A stretch of 64,000 bases of DNA from Ignavibacteria bacterium (GTDB lineage: Bacteria; Bacteroidota; Ignavibacteria; Tepidaquicellales; Tepidaquicellaceae): NCBI GenBank assembly GCA_016719565.1, contig JADJYU010000007.1, positions 372,001-436,000 on the forward strand, given 5' to 3'. A program made the position numbers and the translations under genes. Shown one piece after another: positions 1 to 7,469 of this stretch (positions within the stretch are counted from its first letter, which is position 1; each line of letters begins with the position of its first letter). The notes beneath the pieces were generated by a model. It searched no databases. It was not told where the DNA came from and saw only the letters and a program-made list of their open reading frames with translations.

Positions 1-1044
1 GTTTCTATAAATTTAAGAAAGAGAGATTATGAGCGCGTATCGGATCTTTGTTATCAATTACTTACGGATCATATTGACAGTTTAAAAGATGTCAGCATAA
101 TTTTAAAACTATATCTTGCGGAATTACGGCTCGACAGCTCCGGAAACAGAATCACGAATTTTAAATCATTCCTTGAAGCGCTTATATTAAATAATCCGGA
201 GAAAGTAACTTTAGTAAAGCAATCATATTATGTTATACAGAAGTGCAAGGTTTCACTCGGAATGTATGAATCAGCCATGACAGGTTTTCAGGAAATAGTA
301 AATCAGAATCCATACAGCTATGAAGGACTGGTAGCGGGCTGGGACTATGCCGCCACGAGTCTGCTCTCAGGCGGGCAGGGAGGAGGAGACAAAAATTTAG
401 AACCCGGGACTTCGAATTTGGAATCAGAAAATCCCCGGCTCCAGATCTTTACCGATGATCCTTATGATAAATACGATTCAAAAAGGTTTGATAAAGAAGA
501 CAGGAAAGCAATTAGAGAAAATATAATTAATTCTTTTCAAACTTCAAGAGATATAGAAATTGAAAAAGTAAAATCGCTTGAAAAGAAAGTAAGAGAAGGA
601 AATGCAGGCAAAAATGAGAGATCTGAATTAAAGGTAAAGAAAATTTTAAGTGAAGTGATAAAGATTAAAAAACCGAGAGATATTACAGAGCATATAAATA
701 ATGTTAACGGCAATATTCAGAAAGTATTCGGAGCAGCGAATGACCAGAATTCAAATGAAATCATTAACATTATTCCAACTGAATACAATCTGTCACAAAA
801 TTACCCAAACCCGTTTAACCCAACAACCAAAATAAACTTCAGCCTACCCGAAGACGGAAAAATTAAGCTTATTGTTTATGATATTCTCGGAAGAGAAGTA
901 AAGAGACTTATTAACAGTGAATTCAGATCGGCAGGAAAATATACTGTAGAATTTAATGGCGCAGGACTTTCGAGCGGAGTTTATTTTTACAGGATAGAAG
1001 CGGGTAAGTATGTTCAGACGAAGCGTATGGTATTAATCAAATAA
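1..1044 (+). CDS. T9SS-sorted exported protein, C-terminal part (5' end outside window)
   Basis: The frame is open from base 1, so the gene begins upstream of the window; 347 residues are visible. The first ~120 look like helical TPR-type repeats (regular hydrophobic spacing, 'SAMTGFQEIVNQNPYSYEG'). A Gly-rich linker (GGQGGGD) and a charged, probably coiled-coil segment follow. The last ~80 residues are a type IX secretion C-terminal sorting domain: the QNYPNPFNP motif, an 'IVYDILGREV' strand, 'SGVYFYRIEAG' and a terminal KRMVLIK. Cargo with this domain crosses the outer membrane by the PorSS/T9SS and is usually anchored or released at the surface. The role of the N-terminal part is unknown. 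A hairpin terminator follows 28 bases after the stop. The next gene is on the other strand. Confidence 0.85.
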   Translation, partial: VSINLRKRDYERVSDLCYQLLTDHIDSLKDVSIILKLYLAELRLDSSGNRITNFKSFLEALILNNPEKVTLVKQSYYVIQKCKVSLGMYESAMTGFQEIVNQNPYSYEGLVAGWDYAATSLLSGGQGGGDKNLEPGTSNLESENPRLQIFTDDPYDKYDSKRFDKEDRKAIRENIINSFQTSRDIEIEKVKSLEKKVREGNAGKNERSELKVKKILSEVIKIKKPRDITEHINNVNGNIQKVFGAANDQNSNEIINIIPTEYNLSQNYPNPFNPTTKINFSLPEDGKIKLIVYDILGREVKRLINSEFRSAGKYTVEFNGAGLSSGVYFYRIEAGKYVQTKRMVLIK

Positions 1045-1071
1045 CCGAAACAATTTTTTATTAATTTAATG

Positions 1072-1102
1072 AACCCGCAAAATTTTTTTACGGGTTTTTT
1101 AT
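1072..1102 (+). terminator. Rho-independent terminator
   Basis: AACCCG at 1072-1077 pairs with CGGGTT at 1091-1096 and is followed by a T run. It ends the transcript of the preceding T9SS cargo gene. Confidence 0.75.
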
Positions 1103-1317
1103 TTTTAACTCTAAAAGGTTAATTAAATTTTAAAAATATTTTTTTAAAGATTATATAATTACGCGGTTAAGTAGCGCGTGCGGTATGAAAAGTAGAAATG
1201 TCATAGTTACGCTGCTAATTAATATACTCATAATCTTTTCTACAAAGATTAAACCGCTACGCGGTGAAGTCAATTATCAATTATTAATGATCAATGATCA
1301 CTATATCTTTATTGTTT

Positions 1318-1746
1318 TTATAAAGTGTAATTTTTCAGCCATAGTGAAAAGAACAGATCGTTAAGCTGATACATTTCCTTGTAATAAATAATAATCTCTT
1401 TTTTAAGCAAGGCATCCAGAGCCCTTTTCAGACTGCTGGCGGAATTCAGATCATACTTTTTGATAAATGAAATAGCCAGCGGCTCCTTTACTTTGTCTTC
1501 TTTTGCAATTGCAATAGCAAGTTTCCATTGCAGGGAAGTTAACAGGTTTTTGTAATTTAAAAATACAGGTTCATTTTCCTGAAGTATTTCATCGAGAACG
1601 CTGTAAACCGTTTCAGGTTTTTTAAAAGCTTCTTTTAGTTTTTTAAGCTCTTTCTTTCTGTCGCAGAAATATTCCGACTCTCGAAACCATTTCCGATGAT
1701 TGGATTCATATTGTGCTTTCTGTATTACGCAAATTGCGTAATGCAA
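1318..1746 (-). pseudogene. Remnant of an AAA-type ATP-binding protein with internal deletion
   Basis: The 142-residue frame looks like two ends of one family joined together. Residues ~25-43 ('YFCDRKKELKKLKEAFKK') match the start of the archaeal-type ATPase family, normally ~370-400 residues, in which this segment lies just before the P-loop. The next residues ('ILQENEPVFLNYKNLL...LQWKLAIAIAKE') match the C-terminal winged-helix region and the family end motif 'YQLNDLFFSLWL'. The P-loop, Walker B and sensor regions are all missing, so ATP binding is impossible. The first ~24 residues are probably not native coding sequence. I read this as a deletion derivative and not a functional small gene. 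A precise family name would need a profile search. Confidence 0.6.
1724..1742. repeat. Perfect inverted repeat ATTACGCAA/TTGCGTAAT
   Basis: Two 9-base arms around one central base, with a further direct copy of TGCGTAATG just downstream (1749-1757). It lies over the start of the ATPase remnant, at the edge of degenerate sequence. It could be an operator or simple repeat debris. Confidence 0.5.
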
Positions 1747-2322
1747 AATGCGTAATGAAAAGTAAACTTCAATTTATTTATTTACTGCTTACCTGCCGGA
1801 GAAAGACATCCGCAGACATTACAATTTACCACAAAGTCATTAAGACACAAAGTAAAATGTTTTATAATAGAAAGCTTTATGTCTCGTATGTTTATGTTAA
1901 TTTATATTTTTAGTTCTGAGACAGATTCTCAAAGTGAGGACACAGGGGGAGTGCTATGAGCGTTTGTATTAGAAGAAAACGGTATTTCAAACAGAATTAT
2001 CTGACTGATCTGAAGCGTTTTTATATTATTGCAAAAGTAACGGTTTATTTAAAAATTTACAGTCTTTTAAAGACGAAAATACCATTCAATACATTGTAAA
2101 TATTAGCAAAAATGCGTATTTTAACGCTTAAATTAATTTTCACATTATAAGATTGAAGATCAGTTTTATTTATTCCAACTCAATACTTAGCAATAATTCC
2201 AGTAAAATATACAGCAATAAAAAATGAAAATTCCGGATCCTGAAAAATCAAATTTGAAGGGTTTGGATATTTTTTTATCCCGTAAATAATTTATAATCAA
2301 AGTTTAAACCTTTAACTATAGA
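1747..2322. other. Intergenic region upstream of gyrA, no gene seen
   Basis: AT-rich, with stops in all frames. It includes a degenerate simple stretch near 1830-1860 (CACAAAGTCATTAAGACACA). A small dyad GGATA/TATCC lies at 2265-2280, about 45 bases before the gyrA start. The gyrA promoter must lie here, but I cannot place a -33/-7 pair with confidence. Confidence 0.5.
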
Positions 2323-4770
2323 ATGGCAAACGAAAAAATTATACCGGTAAATATTGAAGATGAAATGAAGTCTTCATACATTGATTATTCAATGTCTGTA
2401 ATAGTAGCGAGAGCTTTACCGGATGTCCGCGACGGTCTGAAACCTGTTCACAGAAGAGTCCTTTTCGGAATGAGCGAACTCGGTCTCGCGTCAAACCGCG
2501 CTCATAAGAAGTCAGCGCGTATTGTCGGAGAAGTGCTCGGTAAATATCATCCGCACGGAGATAAAGCTGTTTATGATACAATGGTAAGAATGGTGCAGGA
2601 ATTTTCTCTGAGATATCCGCTTGTCAGCGGTCAGGGAAACTTCGGTTCAGTCGACGGTGACTCGGCAGCGGCAATGAGATATACAGAGGCTAGATTATCG
2701 AGAATTGCCGAAGCGATACTTGAGGACCTTGAAAAAAATACTGTGGACTTTATTCCGAATTTTGATGACACTTTAAAAGAACCTTCAGTACTTCCTTCGG
2801 TGATCCCGAATCTTCTGATCAACGGCTCCAACGGGATCGCAGTCGGTATGGCAACTAATATTCCTCCCCATAATCTTAATGAAATTTGTGACGGCATAAT
2901 CCATCTTATAAAAGATCCCGAAGCCAATATAAAAAAGTTAATGAAGTTTGTCAGCGCTCCGGATTTTCCGACGGGCGGGATCATTTACGGTTATCAGCCG
3001 GTGATTGACGCTTATGAAACCGGCAGAGGTAAAATTATTCTGCGGGCTAAAGTTTCTGTTGAAGTGGAAAAGAACGGAAAGAATAATATTATCATTTCCG
3101 AGATCCCTTATCAGGTGAATAAAGTAAGTCTGATTGAAAATATCGCTCAGCTTGTAAGAGATAAAAAGGTGGAAGACATTTCCGATATCAATGATGAAAG
3201 CGACAGGGACGGAATGAGAATTGTAATCGGTCTTAAGCGCGACGGTAATCCGCAGGTGGTTGTGAATAATCTATACAAGCATACGCAGATGCAGACTACA
3301 TTCGGCACGATCATGCTTGCTCTCGTTGACGGTGTTCCTAAAGTGCTTAACCTGAAAGAGATGATGCAGCATTTTATTAAGCACAGACTTGATGTGATAG
3401 TCAGACGAACTAAATTCGAACTCGACGCCGCTGAAAAGAGAGCGCACATTCTTGAAGGTTATATTATTGCGTTAGATAATATTGATGAAATAATCAAACT
3501 GATAAAGAAATCAAAAGACACGCCGACTGCTAAAGATGGTTTGATGAAAAGTTTTAAGCTGTCTGAAATTCAGGCGACTGCAATACTCGAGATGAGACTC
3601 CAGAGACTGACAGGTCTTGAAAGAAAGAAGATCGAAGATGAGTATAAGGAAGTTCTTAAGACCATAGAAAGACTGAAAAGAATTCTTGACAACGAGCAGC
3701 TCAGAAGAGAAATGATCTGTGATGATCTGAAAATGCTTAAGGAAAAATTCGGAGATGAAAGAAGAACTGCCATTATATATGACGTTAAAATACAGACCGA
3801 TGATCAGATGATGAAAGAGCTGGTAAAGGAAGAAGACGTTGTCATTACTATTTCCAATAAGGGTTTTATAAAAAGGATCCCGGTAAATTCATATAAGTCG
3901 CAGGGCAGGGGAGGCAAGGGAATTACGGCTGCTTCGACCGGCAGCGCTGACGATGACTTCAATGAACATATGTTCATCGCCTCTACTCATCAGTATATTA
4001 TGTTTTTTACCAAAAAAGGAAAATGCTACTGGCTGAAAGTATATGACATCCCGGAAGGCACCAGAACTTCCAGAGGTAAATCAATTTTAAATCTGATTGA
4101 AAAAGAGAAAGATGACGATATCTCATCATTTGTAATGGTGAAGGATTTTACTGAAAAGTTATTTGTAACAATGGTTACAAGGTCAGGGATCATTAAGAAA
4201 ACCGTGCTTGAAAGTTATTCCAATATAAGAAGAAACGGTATTAATGCGATCAATCTGAAAAATGATGATGCGCTCGTCGATGTCAGACTTACAAACGGAA
4301 CACAGGAAATCGTTATCGGAAGTCATAACGGACAGGCGATCAGATTCAATGAATCCACGGTAAGGGACATGGGCAGAACGGCTACAGGCGTCAAGGCGAT
4401 CAAGCTTGCTAAAGGTGATTATGTGATCGGACTCGTTGCAGTTACCAGACCAAGCGCGACAATACTTGTCATAACTGAAAACGGTTACGGTAAGAGAAGC
4501 GACCTCGGCGATTACAGAGTAACCAACAGAGGAGGAAAAGGAGTTATAACCGTTAAGACTACTGATAAAGTCGGAAAGCTTATTTCTATAAAGGAAGTTA
4601 CAGATACCGATGATCTTATGATCATTACTATCAAAGGAATTCTGATAAGACAGAAGATGAAAGACATAAGAGTAATGGGTAGGAATGCGCAGGGAGTGAG
4701 AGTGATCAGACTTAATGACAGTGATAAGATCTCAGCGGTTGCAAGAATAGCTGAAGAAGAAAAAGAATAA
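2323..4770 (+). CDS. gyrA: DNA gyrase subunit A
   Basis: GyrA cuts and rejoins DNA in the A2B2 gyrase that introduces negative supercoils in the cytoplasm. The 815 residues are normal family length. The breakage-reunion domain starts with 'SYIDYSMSVIVARALPDVRD'. The catalytic tyrosine is Tyr120 in AAMRYTEARL. The coiled-coil segment ('MRLQRLTGLE') is near residues 420-480. The C-terminal beta-pinwheel carries the GyrA box QGRGGKG at residues 527-533, which separates gyrase from topoisomerase IV. Position 81, equivalent to quinolone-critical Ser83 of E. coli, is lysine (HGDKAVYD). It starts at ATG with no clear Shine-Dalgarno, and gyrB is not adjacent in this window. Confidence 0.97.
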   Translation: MANEKIIPVNIEDEMKSSYIDYSMSVIVARALPDVRDGLKPVHRRVLFGMSELGLASNRAHKKSARIVGEVLGKYHPHGDKAVYDTMVRMVQEFSLRYPLVSGQGNFGSVDGDSAAAMRYTEARLSRIAEAILEDLEKNTVDFIPNFDDTLKEPSVLPSVIPNLLINGSNGIAVGMATNIPPHNLNEICDGIIHLIKDPEANIKKLMKFVSAPDFPTGGIIYGYQPVIDAYETGRGKIILRAKVSVEVEKNGKNNIIISEIPYQVNKVSLIENIAQLVRDKKVEDISDINDESDRDGMRIVIGLKRDGNPQVVVNNLYKHTQMQTTFGTIMLALVDGVPKVLNLKEMMQHFIKHRLDVIVRRTKFELDAAEKRAHILEGYIIALDNIDEIIKLIKKSKDTPTAKDGLMKSFKLSEIQATAILEMRLQRLTGLERKKIEDEYKEVLKTIERLKRILDNEQLRREMICDDLKMLKEKFGDERRTAIIYDVKIQTDDQMMKELVKEEDVVITISNKGFIKRIPVNSYKSQGRGGKGITAASTGSADDDFNEHMFIASTHQYIMFFTKKGKCYWLKVYDIPEGTRTSRGKSILNLIEKEKDDDISSFVMVKDFTEKLFVTMVTRSGIIKKTVLESYSNIRRNGINAINLKNDDALVDVRLTNGTQEIVIGSHNGQAIRFNESTVRDMGRTATGVKAIKLAKGDYVIGLVAVTRPSATILVITENGYGKRSDLGDYRVTNRGGKGVITVKTTDKVGKLISIKEVTDTDDLMIITIKGILIRQKMKDIRVMGRNAQGVRVIRLNDSDKISAVARIAEEEKE

Positions 4771-4778
4771 TCCTGTAT

Positions 4779-4803
4779 GGATTTTATATAGAGTATAAAA
4801 TCC
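4779..4803 (+). terminator. Stem-loop after gyrA
   Basis: Perfect 10-base stem GGATTTTATA/TATAAAATCC with a 5-base loop, starting 8 bases after the gyrA stop. No U-run follows directly, so it may be a weak terminator or an RNA-stabilising hairpin. A degenerate copy recurs at 5029-5047. Confidence 0.45.
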
Positions 4804-4836
4804 GTATCAGATCTTAATTCTTAATTTTTCATTTTT
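4779..4836 (+). repeat. Direct repeat, left copy
   Basis: This segment, containing AGTATAAAATCCGTATCAG at 4792-4810 and CTTAATTTTTCATTTTT, recurs almost unchanged at 5029-5080. The two copies flank a palindromic element plus a G/C-homopolymer tract. This could be an insertion with a long target duplication, or a tandem duplication or misassembly. Confidence 0.8.
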
Positions 4837-4841
4837 GTGCC

Positions 4842-4923
4842 GTTGTTGGTGTTCCAAAAGTTTGCACTATATAAATTTTATTTATTTCTGTTCTGCTCCG
4901 CAAACTTTTTGGTCACCAACACC
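4842..4923. repeat. Palindromic element, copy A (24-base arms, 34-base loop)
   Basis: The left arm 4842-4865 (GTTGTTGGTG...AAGTTTGC) is an imperfect inverted copy of the right arm 4900-4923 (GCAAACTTTTTGG...CAACACC). The loop is 34 bases. Arms of nearly the same sequence, with an identical loop length, occur at 7351-7434. It lies downstream of gyrA and could act as a 3' hairpin. Confidence 0.8.
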
Positions 4924-4944
4924 AAAGCCGCCAAAATTGTTGTT

Positions 4945-5020
4945 GGGGCCCGGCCGCCCCGGCCCCCACACCCACAAAAGGGGGGGAACCCCCGGGGGGG
5001 GGGGAAAGGGGGGGGGGGAA
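4945..5020. other. G/C homopolymer tract (possible artefact or G-quadruplex former)
   Basis: Almost only G, C and A: runs of 7 G (4980-4986), 11 G (4994-5004) and 11 G (5008-5018), plus C runs. It is unlike anything else in this AT-rich window. The tract begins just after GTTGTTGG at 4939-4946, which is the start of the palindromic element's left arm. It could therefore be a badly read second copy of that element. Small frames crossing it are not credible genes. Confidence 0.7.
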
Positions 5021-5028
5021 GAAAAAGA

Positions 5029-5080
5029 TTTTTACATAGTATAAAATCCGTATCAGTTCTTTCACTCTTAATTTTTCATT
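5029..5080 (+). repeat. Direct repeat, right copy
   Basis: Second copy of the segment at 4779-4836, with exact AGTATAAAATCCGTATCAG at 5038-5056 and CTTAATTTTTCATTTTT shared. A few differences occur in the hairpin part and after TCAG. Confidence 0.8.
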
Positions 5081-5107
5081 TTTCATTTTTAATTTTGTAT
5101 TAGTAAT

Positions 5108-6139
5108 TTGGATAAAGCGATTGACATAAGAAGCGACACCGTTACAAAGCCAACTTCGGCAATGCTTGAAGCAATGATGAAAGCGAATGTCGGTGATGAT
5201 GTATATGAGGAAGACATAAGCACTAATGAACTGCAGGAAAAATGCGCGGCGCTGTCCGGTAAAGAATCAGCGATATTTGTAACGTCAGGCGTACTTGGAA
5301 ATCAGCTTGCAATAAAATGTCATACTGATCCGGGCGATGAAGTGATCGTCGAAAGCGAATCGCATATCTTAAATTACGAAACAGCCGCCCCGTCTGTGAT
5401 CTCAAATGTTCAATTGCTGCCGGTCCCGGGTGTAAACGGAATAATGAGCGCAGCGGATATTGAAAAAAAAATCCGTTCAAAAGAATATTACTTTCCCGTT
5501 ACAAAACTTATCTGTCTTGAGAACACGCACAACCGCGCCGGCGGAGTTATCATACCAATTGATATAATAAAAGAAATTTCCGAAATGGCGGGAAAGCATA
5601 ATATTAAAACGCATCTCGACGGCGCAAGGATCTTTAATGCTTCGGCTGAGACAGGAATTTCTCTTAAAGAATATGCGGAAAATTTTGATTCGGTTTCATT
5701 CTGTTTCTCAAAAGGTCTGGGATGTCCCGTCGGATCAATACTTTGCGGAAGCCGTGAATATATTGAGATGGCAAGAAAGTGGAGAAAGATACTCGGCGGG
5801 GGAATGAGACAGTCGGGAATACTTGCCGCTGCCGCCACATTCGCTCTGGACAATAATATAAAACGTTTAAAGGAAGATCATGCAAAGGCAAAATTATTTG
5901 CTGAGGAGATCAATAATATTGAAAGCGTCAGCATTGATCTTTCATTAGTCATGACAAACATTGTTGTATTCTCTGTTCAGGGAATTTCAAAAGCGGATGT
6001 CCTCGCCAAAGCAAAAGAAAAAGGAGTGATACTGTCTTCGGGCAGTTATGAAAATATCAGAGCGGTATTTCATCTCGATGTCAGCATGGAAGAAACAAAA
6101 ACCGCCGCGGAAATTCTCGGAGAAATTCTTCCGAATTAA
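5108..6139 (+). CDS. Threonine aldolase family (GntG-type) PLP-dependent aldolase
   Basis: Predicted low-specificity L-threonine/allo-threonine aldolase, a cytoplasmic fold-type I PLP enzyme splitting threonine to glycine and acetaldehyde. Family marks: N-terminal 'IDIRSDTVTKPT' and 'NVGDDVYEEDISTNELQ', 'ENTHNRAGG', the PLP-aspartate region 'THLDGARIFNA', and the Schiff-base lysine Lys202 in FCFSKGLGCPVGS. At 343 residues it has normal length. The start is TTG: the first in-frame ATG is 18 codons in and would remove the conserved DIRSDTVTKPT segment. No Shine-Dalgarno is seen. Aldolase substrate choice cannot be read from sequence, and related enzymes act on other beta-hydroxy amino acids. 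Confidence 0.9.
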   Translation: MDKAIDIRSDTVTKPTSAMLEAMMKANVGDDVYEEDISTNELQEKCAALSGKESAIFVTSGVLGNQLAIKCHTDPGDEVIVESESHILNYETAAPSVISNVQLLPVPGVNGIMSAADIEKKIRSKEYYFPVTKLICLENTHNRAGGVIIPIDIIKEISEMAGKHNIKTHLDGARIFNASAETGISLKEYAENFDSVSFCFSKGLGCPVGSILCGSREYIEMARKWRKILGGGMRQSGILAAAATFALDNNIKRLKEDHAKAKLFAEEINNIESVSIDLSLVMTNIVVFSVQGISKADVLAKAKEKGVILSSGSYENIRAVFHLDVSMEETKTAAEILGEILPN

Positions 6140-6414
6140 ATTTTCATTCGCAAAATTCCGTTACTTTAAAACCGCTAACATACAAAGTTTTTTTACAACC
6201 TAACTCCTATGTAATGTCTGTGCTAACTGAGGTCGTCTCTATATATATTGTTCTTTACAGATTACCCTTCAATCCCTTTCGGAGTTTATATGCATACAAG
6301 TAACAGTATTAGACTTATGCCCGAAATAACATCAGTGATTTACTGTTATATAATACCAAGAAATCCTGTATTTATTTCAAATTGCTGCCTGGGCATTTTC
6401 ATATCTATTAAAAT

Positions 6415-6783
6415 TTATTTAACCTTCTTTATTCTGAGCTTTGAATTTTGGTAAACACAAAAATTATTTCTTAAACTGCTTTTATATTTTGTAAAGATCT
6501 CTTTTATTATTTCAACTTTTTCTTCACCGTCAGAATCATCCAGTCTTAAAAGCAAGACGCCATAATGGCTCATCCCGGAATAAAATACAAGCTCGCCAAA
6601 ATCTTTATCCATTGTAATTATGGACCGTTCTTCGTCATTGGCGATTTTCAATATTTGTGAGTCTTTCATTTTATGATCAATTTGCCTTATACTTTTAATA
6701 TCATGCCCTGATTCAATCAAGAAAGTTTCGACTTTCTTACCAACTCCGACATCAACTAAAAACTTAAGTTCGCTTTTAGCCAT
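6415..6783 (-). CDS. DUF5615 PIN-like protein, probable toxin
   Basis: 122 residues with the DUF5615/Mut7-C-type PIN-like pattern: 'FLVDVGVGKKVETFLIESGHD', 'DSQILKIANDEERSIITMDKDFGELVF' and 'GVLLLRL'. The acidic residues in LVDVG, KDSQI and TMDKDFG would form the nuclease metal site. PIN-like toxins cleave RNA. It directly follows the DUF433 gene, whose stop and this start share one base (TAATG), so the two are translationally coupled. This pairing is a recognised toxin-antitoxin arrangement, but activity of this copy is inferred only from the family. Confidence 0.8.
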   Translation of the reverse strand: MAKSELKFLVDVGVGKKVETFLIESGHDIKSIRQIDHKMKDSQILKIANDEERSIITMDKDFGELVFYSGMSHYGVLLLRLDDSDGEEKVEIIKEIFTKYKSSLRNNFCVYQNSKLRIKKVK

Positions 6784-7019
6784 TAAGCACCGATATTATA
6801 GACCTTTTCTTCTTCTACTAATTTAGCTGCATATAAGAGCGCTGCTTTAATATCTTCTAATTCCAGTTCAGGATAATCTTCCATTAAGTCCTTAACTGAT
6901 ATGTTAGATGCTAAAGAATTGAGAATTTGTTCAACTGTGATTCTCATTCCTCTTATGGTTGGCTTTCCTACCATGACTTCAGGATTTATCGTTATTCTTT
7001 TGGATAATTCCATTTCCAT
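6783..7019 (-). CDS. DUF433 protein, probable antitoxin
   Basis: 78 residues forming the DUF433 winged-helix type fold: 'RITINPEVMVGKPTIRGMRITVEQILNSL' followed by 'EDYPELELEDIKAALLYAA'. The family typically accompanies DUF5615 PIN-like toxins and is thought to neutralise them and repress the operon. It is the first gene of the pair and overlaps the toxin start by one base. Two starts are possible (7019 or 7013, MEMELSKR or MELSKR). The 450 bases upstream, which should hold its promoter, contain palindromic repeats. Confidence 0.85.
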   Translation of the reverse strand: MEMELSKRITINPEVMVGKPTIRGMRITVEQILNSLASNISVKDLMEDYPELELEDIKAALLYAAKLVEEEKVYNIGA

Positions 7020-7184
7020 AAATTAATTTTGATTATTTAATTACAATTTACATATTTGAATTATAACTTAAAATAAAATTTGCGGATTCTTATCCATAGT
7101 ATGTTTACCGCCGCTGTCGGCATTATTAAAAGTTGCACATTTAAAATTCTCTGTTTACTGTAAAACTATCGTCTTCTTTCCGCC

Positions 7185-7234
7185 TCTGTTCTGCTTTTTT
7201 GTGAAAAATTTCGCCGATGTTGGTCACCAACATC
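7185..7234. repeat. Partial palindromic element, copy C
   Basis: It shares TCTGTTCTGCT (7185-7195) with the loop/right side of copy A (4887-4897). It ends in the perfect palindrome GATGTTGGT-C-ACCAACATC (7216-7234), whose core TTGGTCACCAA is also in copy A. No matching left arm is seen, so it looks like a decayed or half copy. Confidence 0.65.
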
Positions 7235-7350
7235 ACTGCCTGTGAAGTCTTCAGAAGATATCAATTAATCTAAATCCGGTATTTAATTAAATTTGCAGAA
7301 TTTATTTTATAAGGCAGTTATATCAATTTGAGAGTTAAGCAGCGTAGTCT

Positions 7351-7434
7351 GTTGTTGGTGATAAAAAAGTTTGCGCAGGTTATAATGATGATTTCAAAAT
7401 TTAGTTATGCAAACTTTTTGAAAACACCAACTAC
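7351..7434. repeat. Palindromic element, copy B (24/26-base arms, 34-base loop)
   Basis: Left arm GTTGTTGGTG...AAGTTTGC at 7351-7374, right arm GCAAACTTTTTG...CACCAAC at 7409-7434, loop 7375-7408, exactly 34 bases as in copy A but of different sequence. It lies 36 bases past the stop of the minus-strand gene at 7470 and could fold at its transcript end. Confidence 0.8.
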
Positions 7435-7469
7435 GGCGGGATATTCATTCTTGTTTAATAGATTAATTT

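Larger units (their letters stand above)
7020..7469. other. Intergenic region rich in palindromic repeats
   Basis: No gene is seen. It holds one full palindromic element (7351-7434) and a partial related element (7185-7234). The promoter of the DUF433 operon should be at its left end, and the end of the 7470-9461 transcript at its right end. Confidence 0.6.

Noticed and set aside
1713..1913. 66-residue plus-strand frame at the ATPase remnant end
   Set aside because: Antisense to the start of the remnant and then in degenerate AT-rich sequence; no export or domain signal.
4835..5103. Small frames with Pro/Gly-rich residues across the G/C tract
   Set aside because: Composition comes only from the homopolymers and the palindromic element; no family match, and the tract itself is suspect.
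6248..6454. 68-residue plus-strand frame overlapping the DUF5615 gene end
   Set aside because: Overlaps the 3' end of the PIN-like gene antisense and shows only AT-rich hydrophobic composition.
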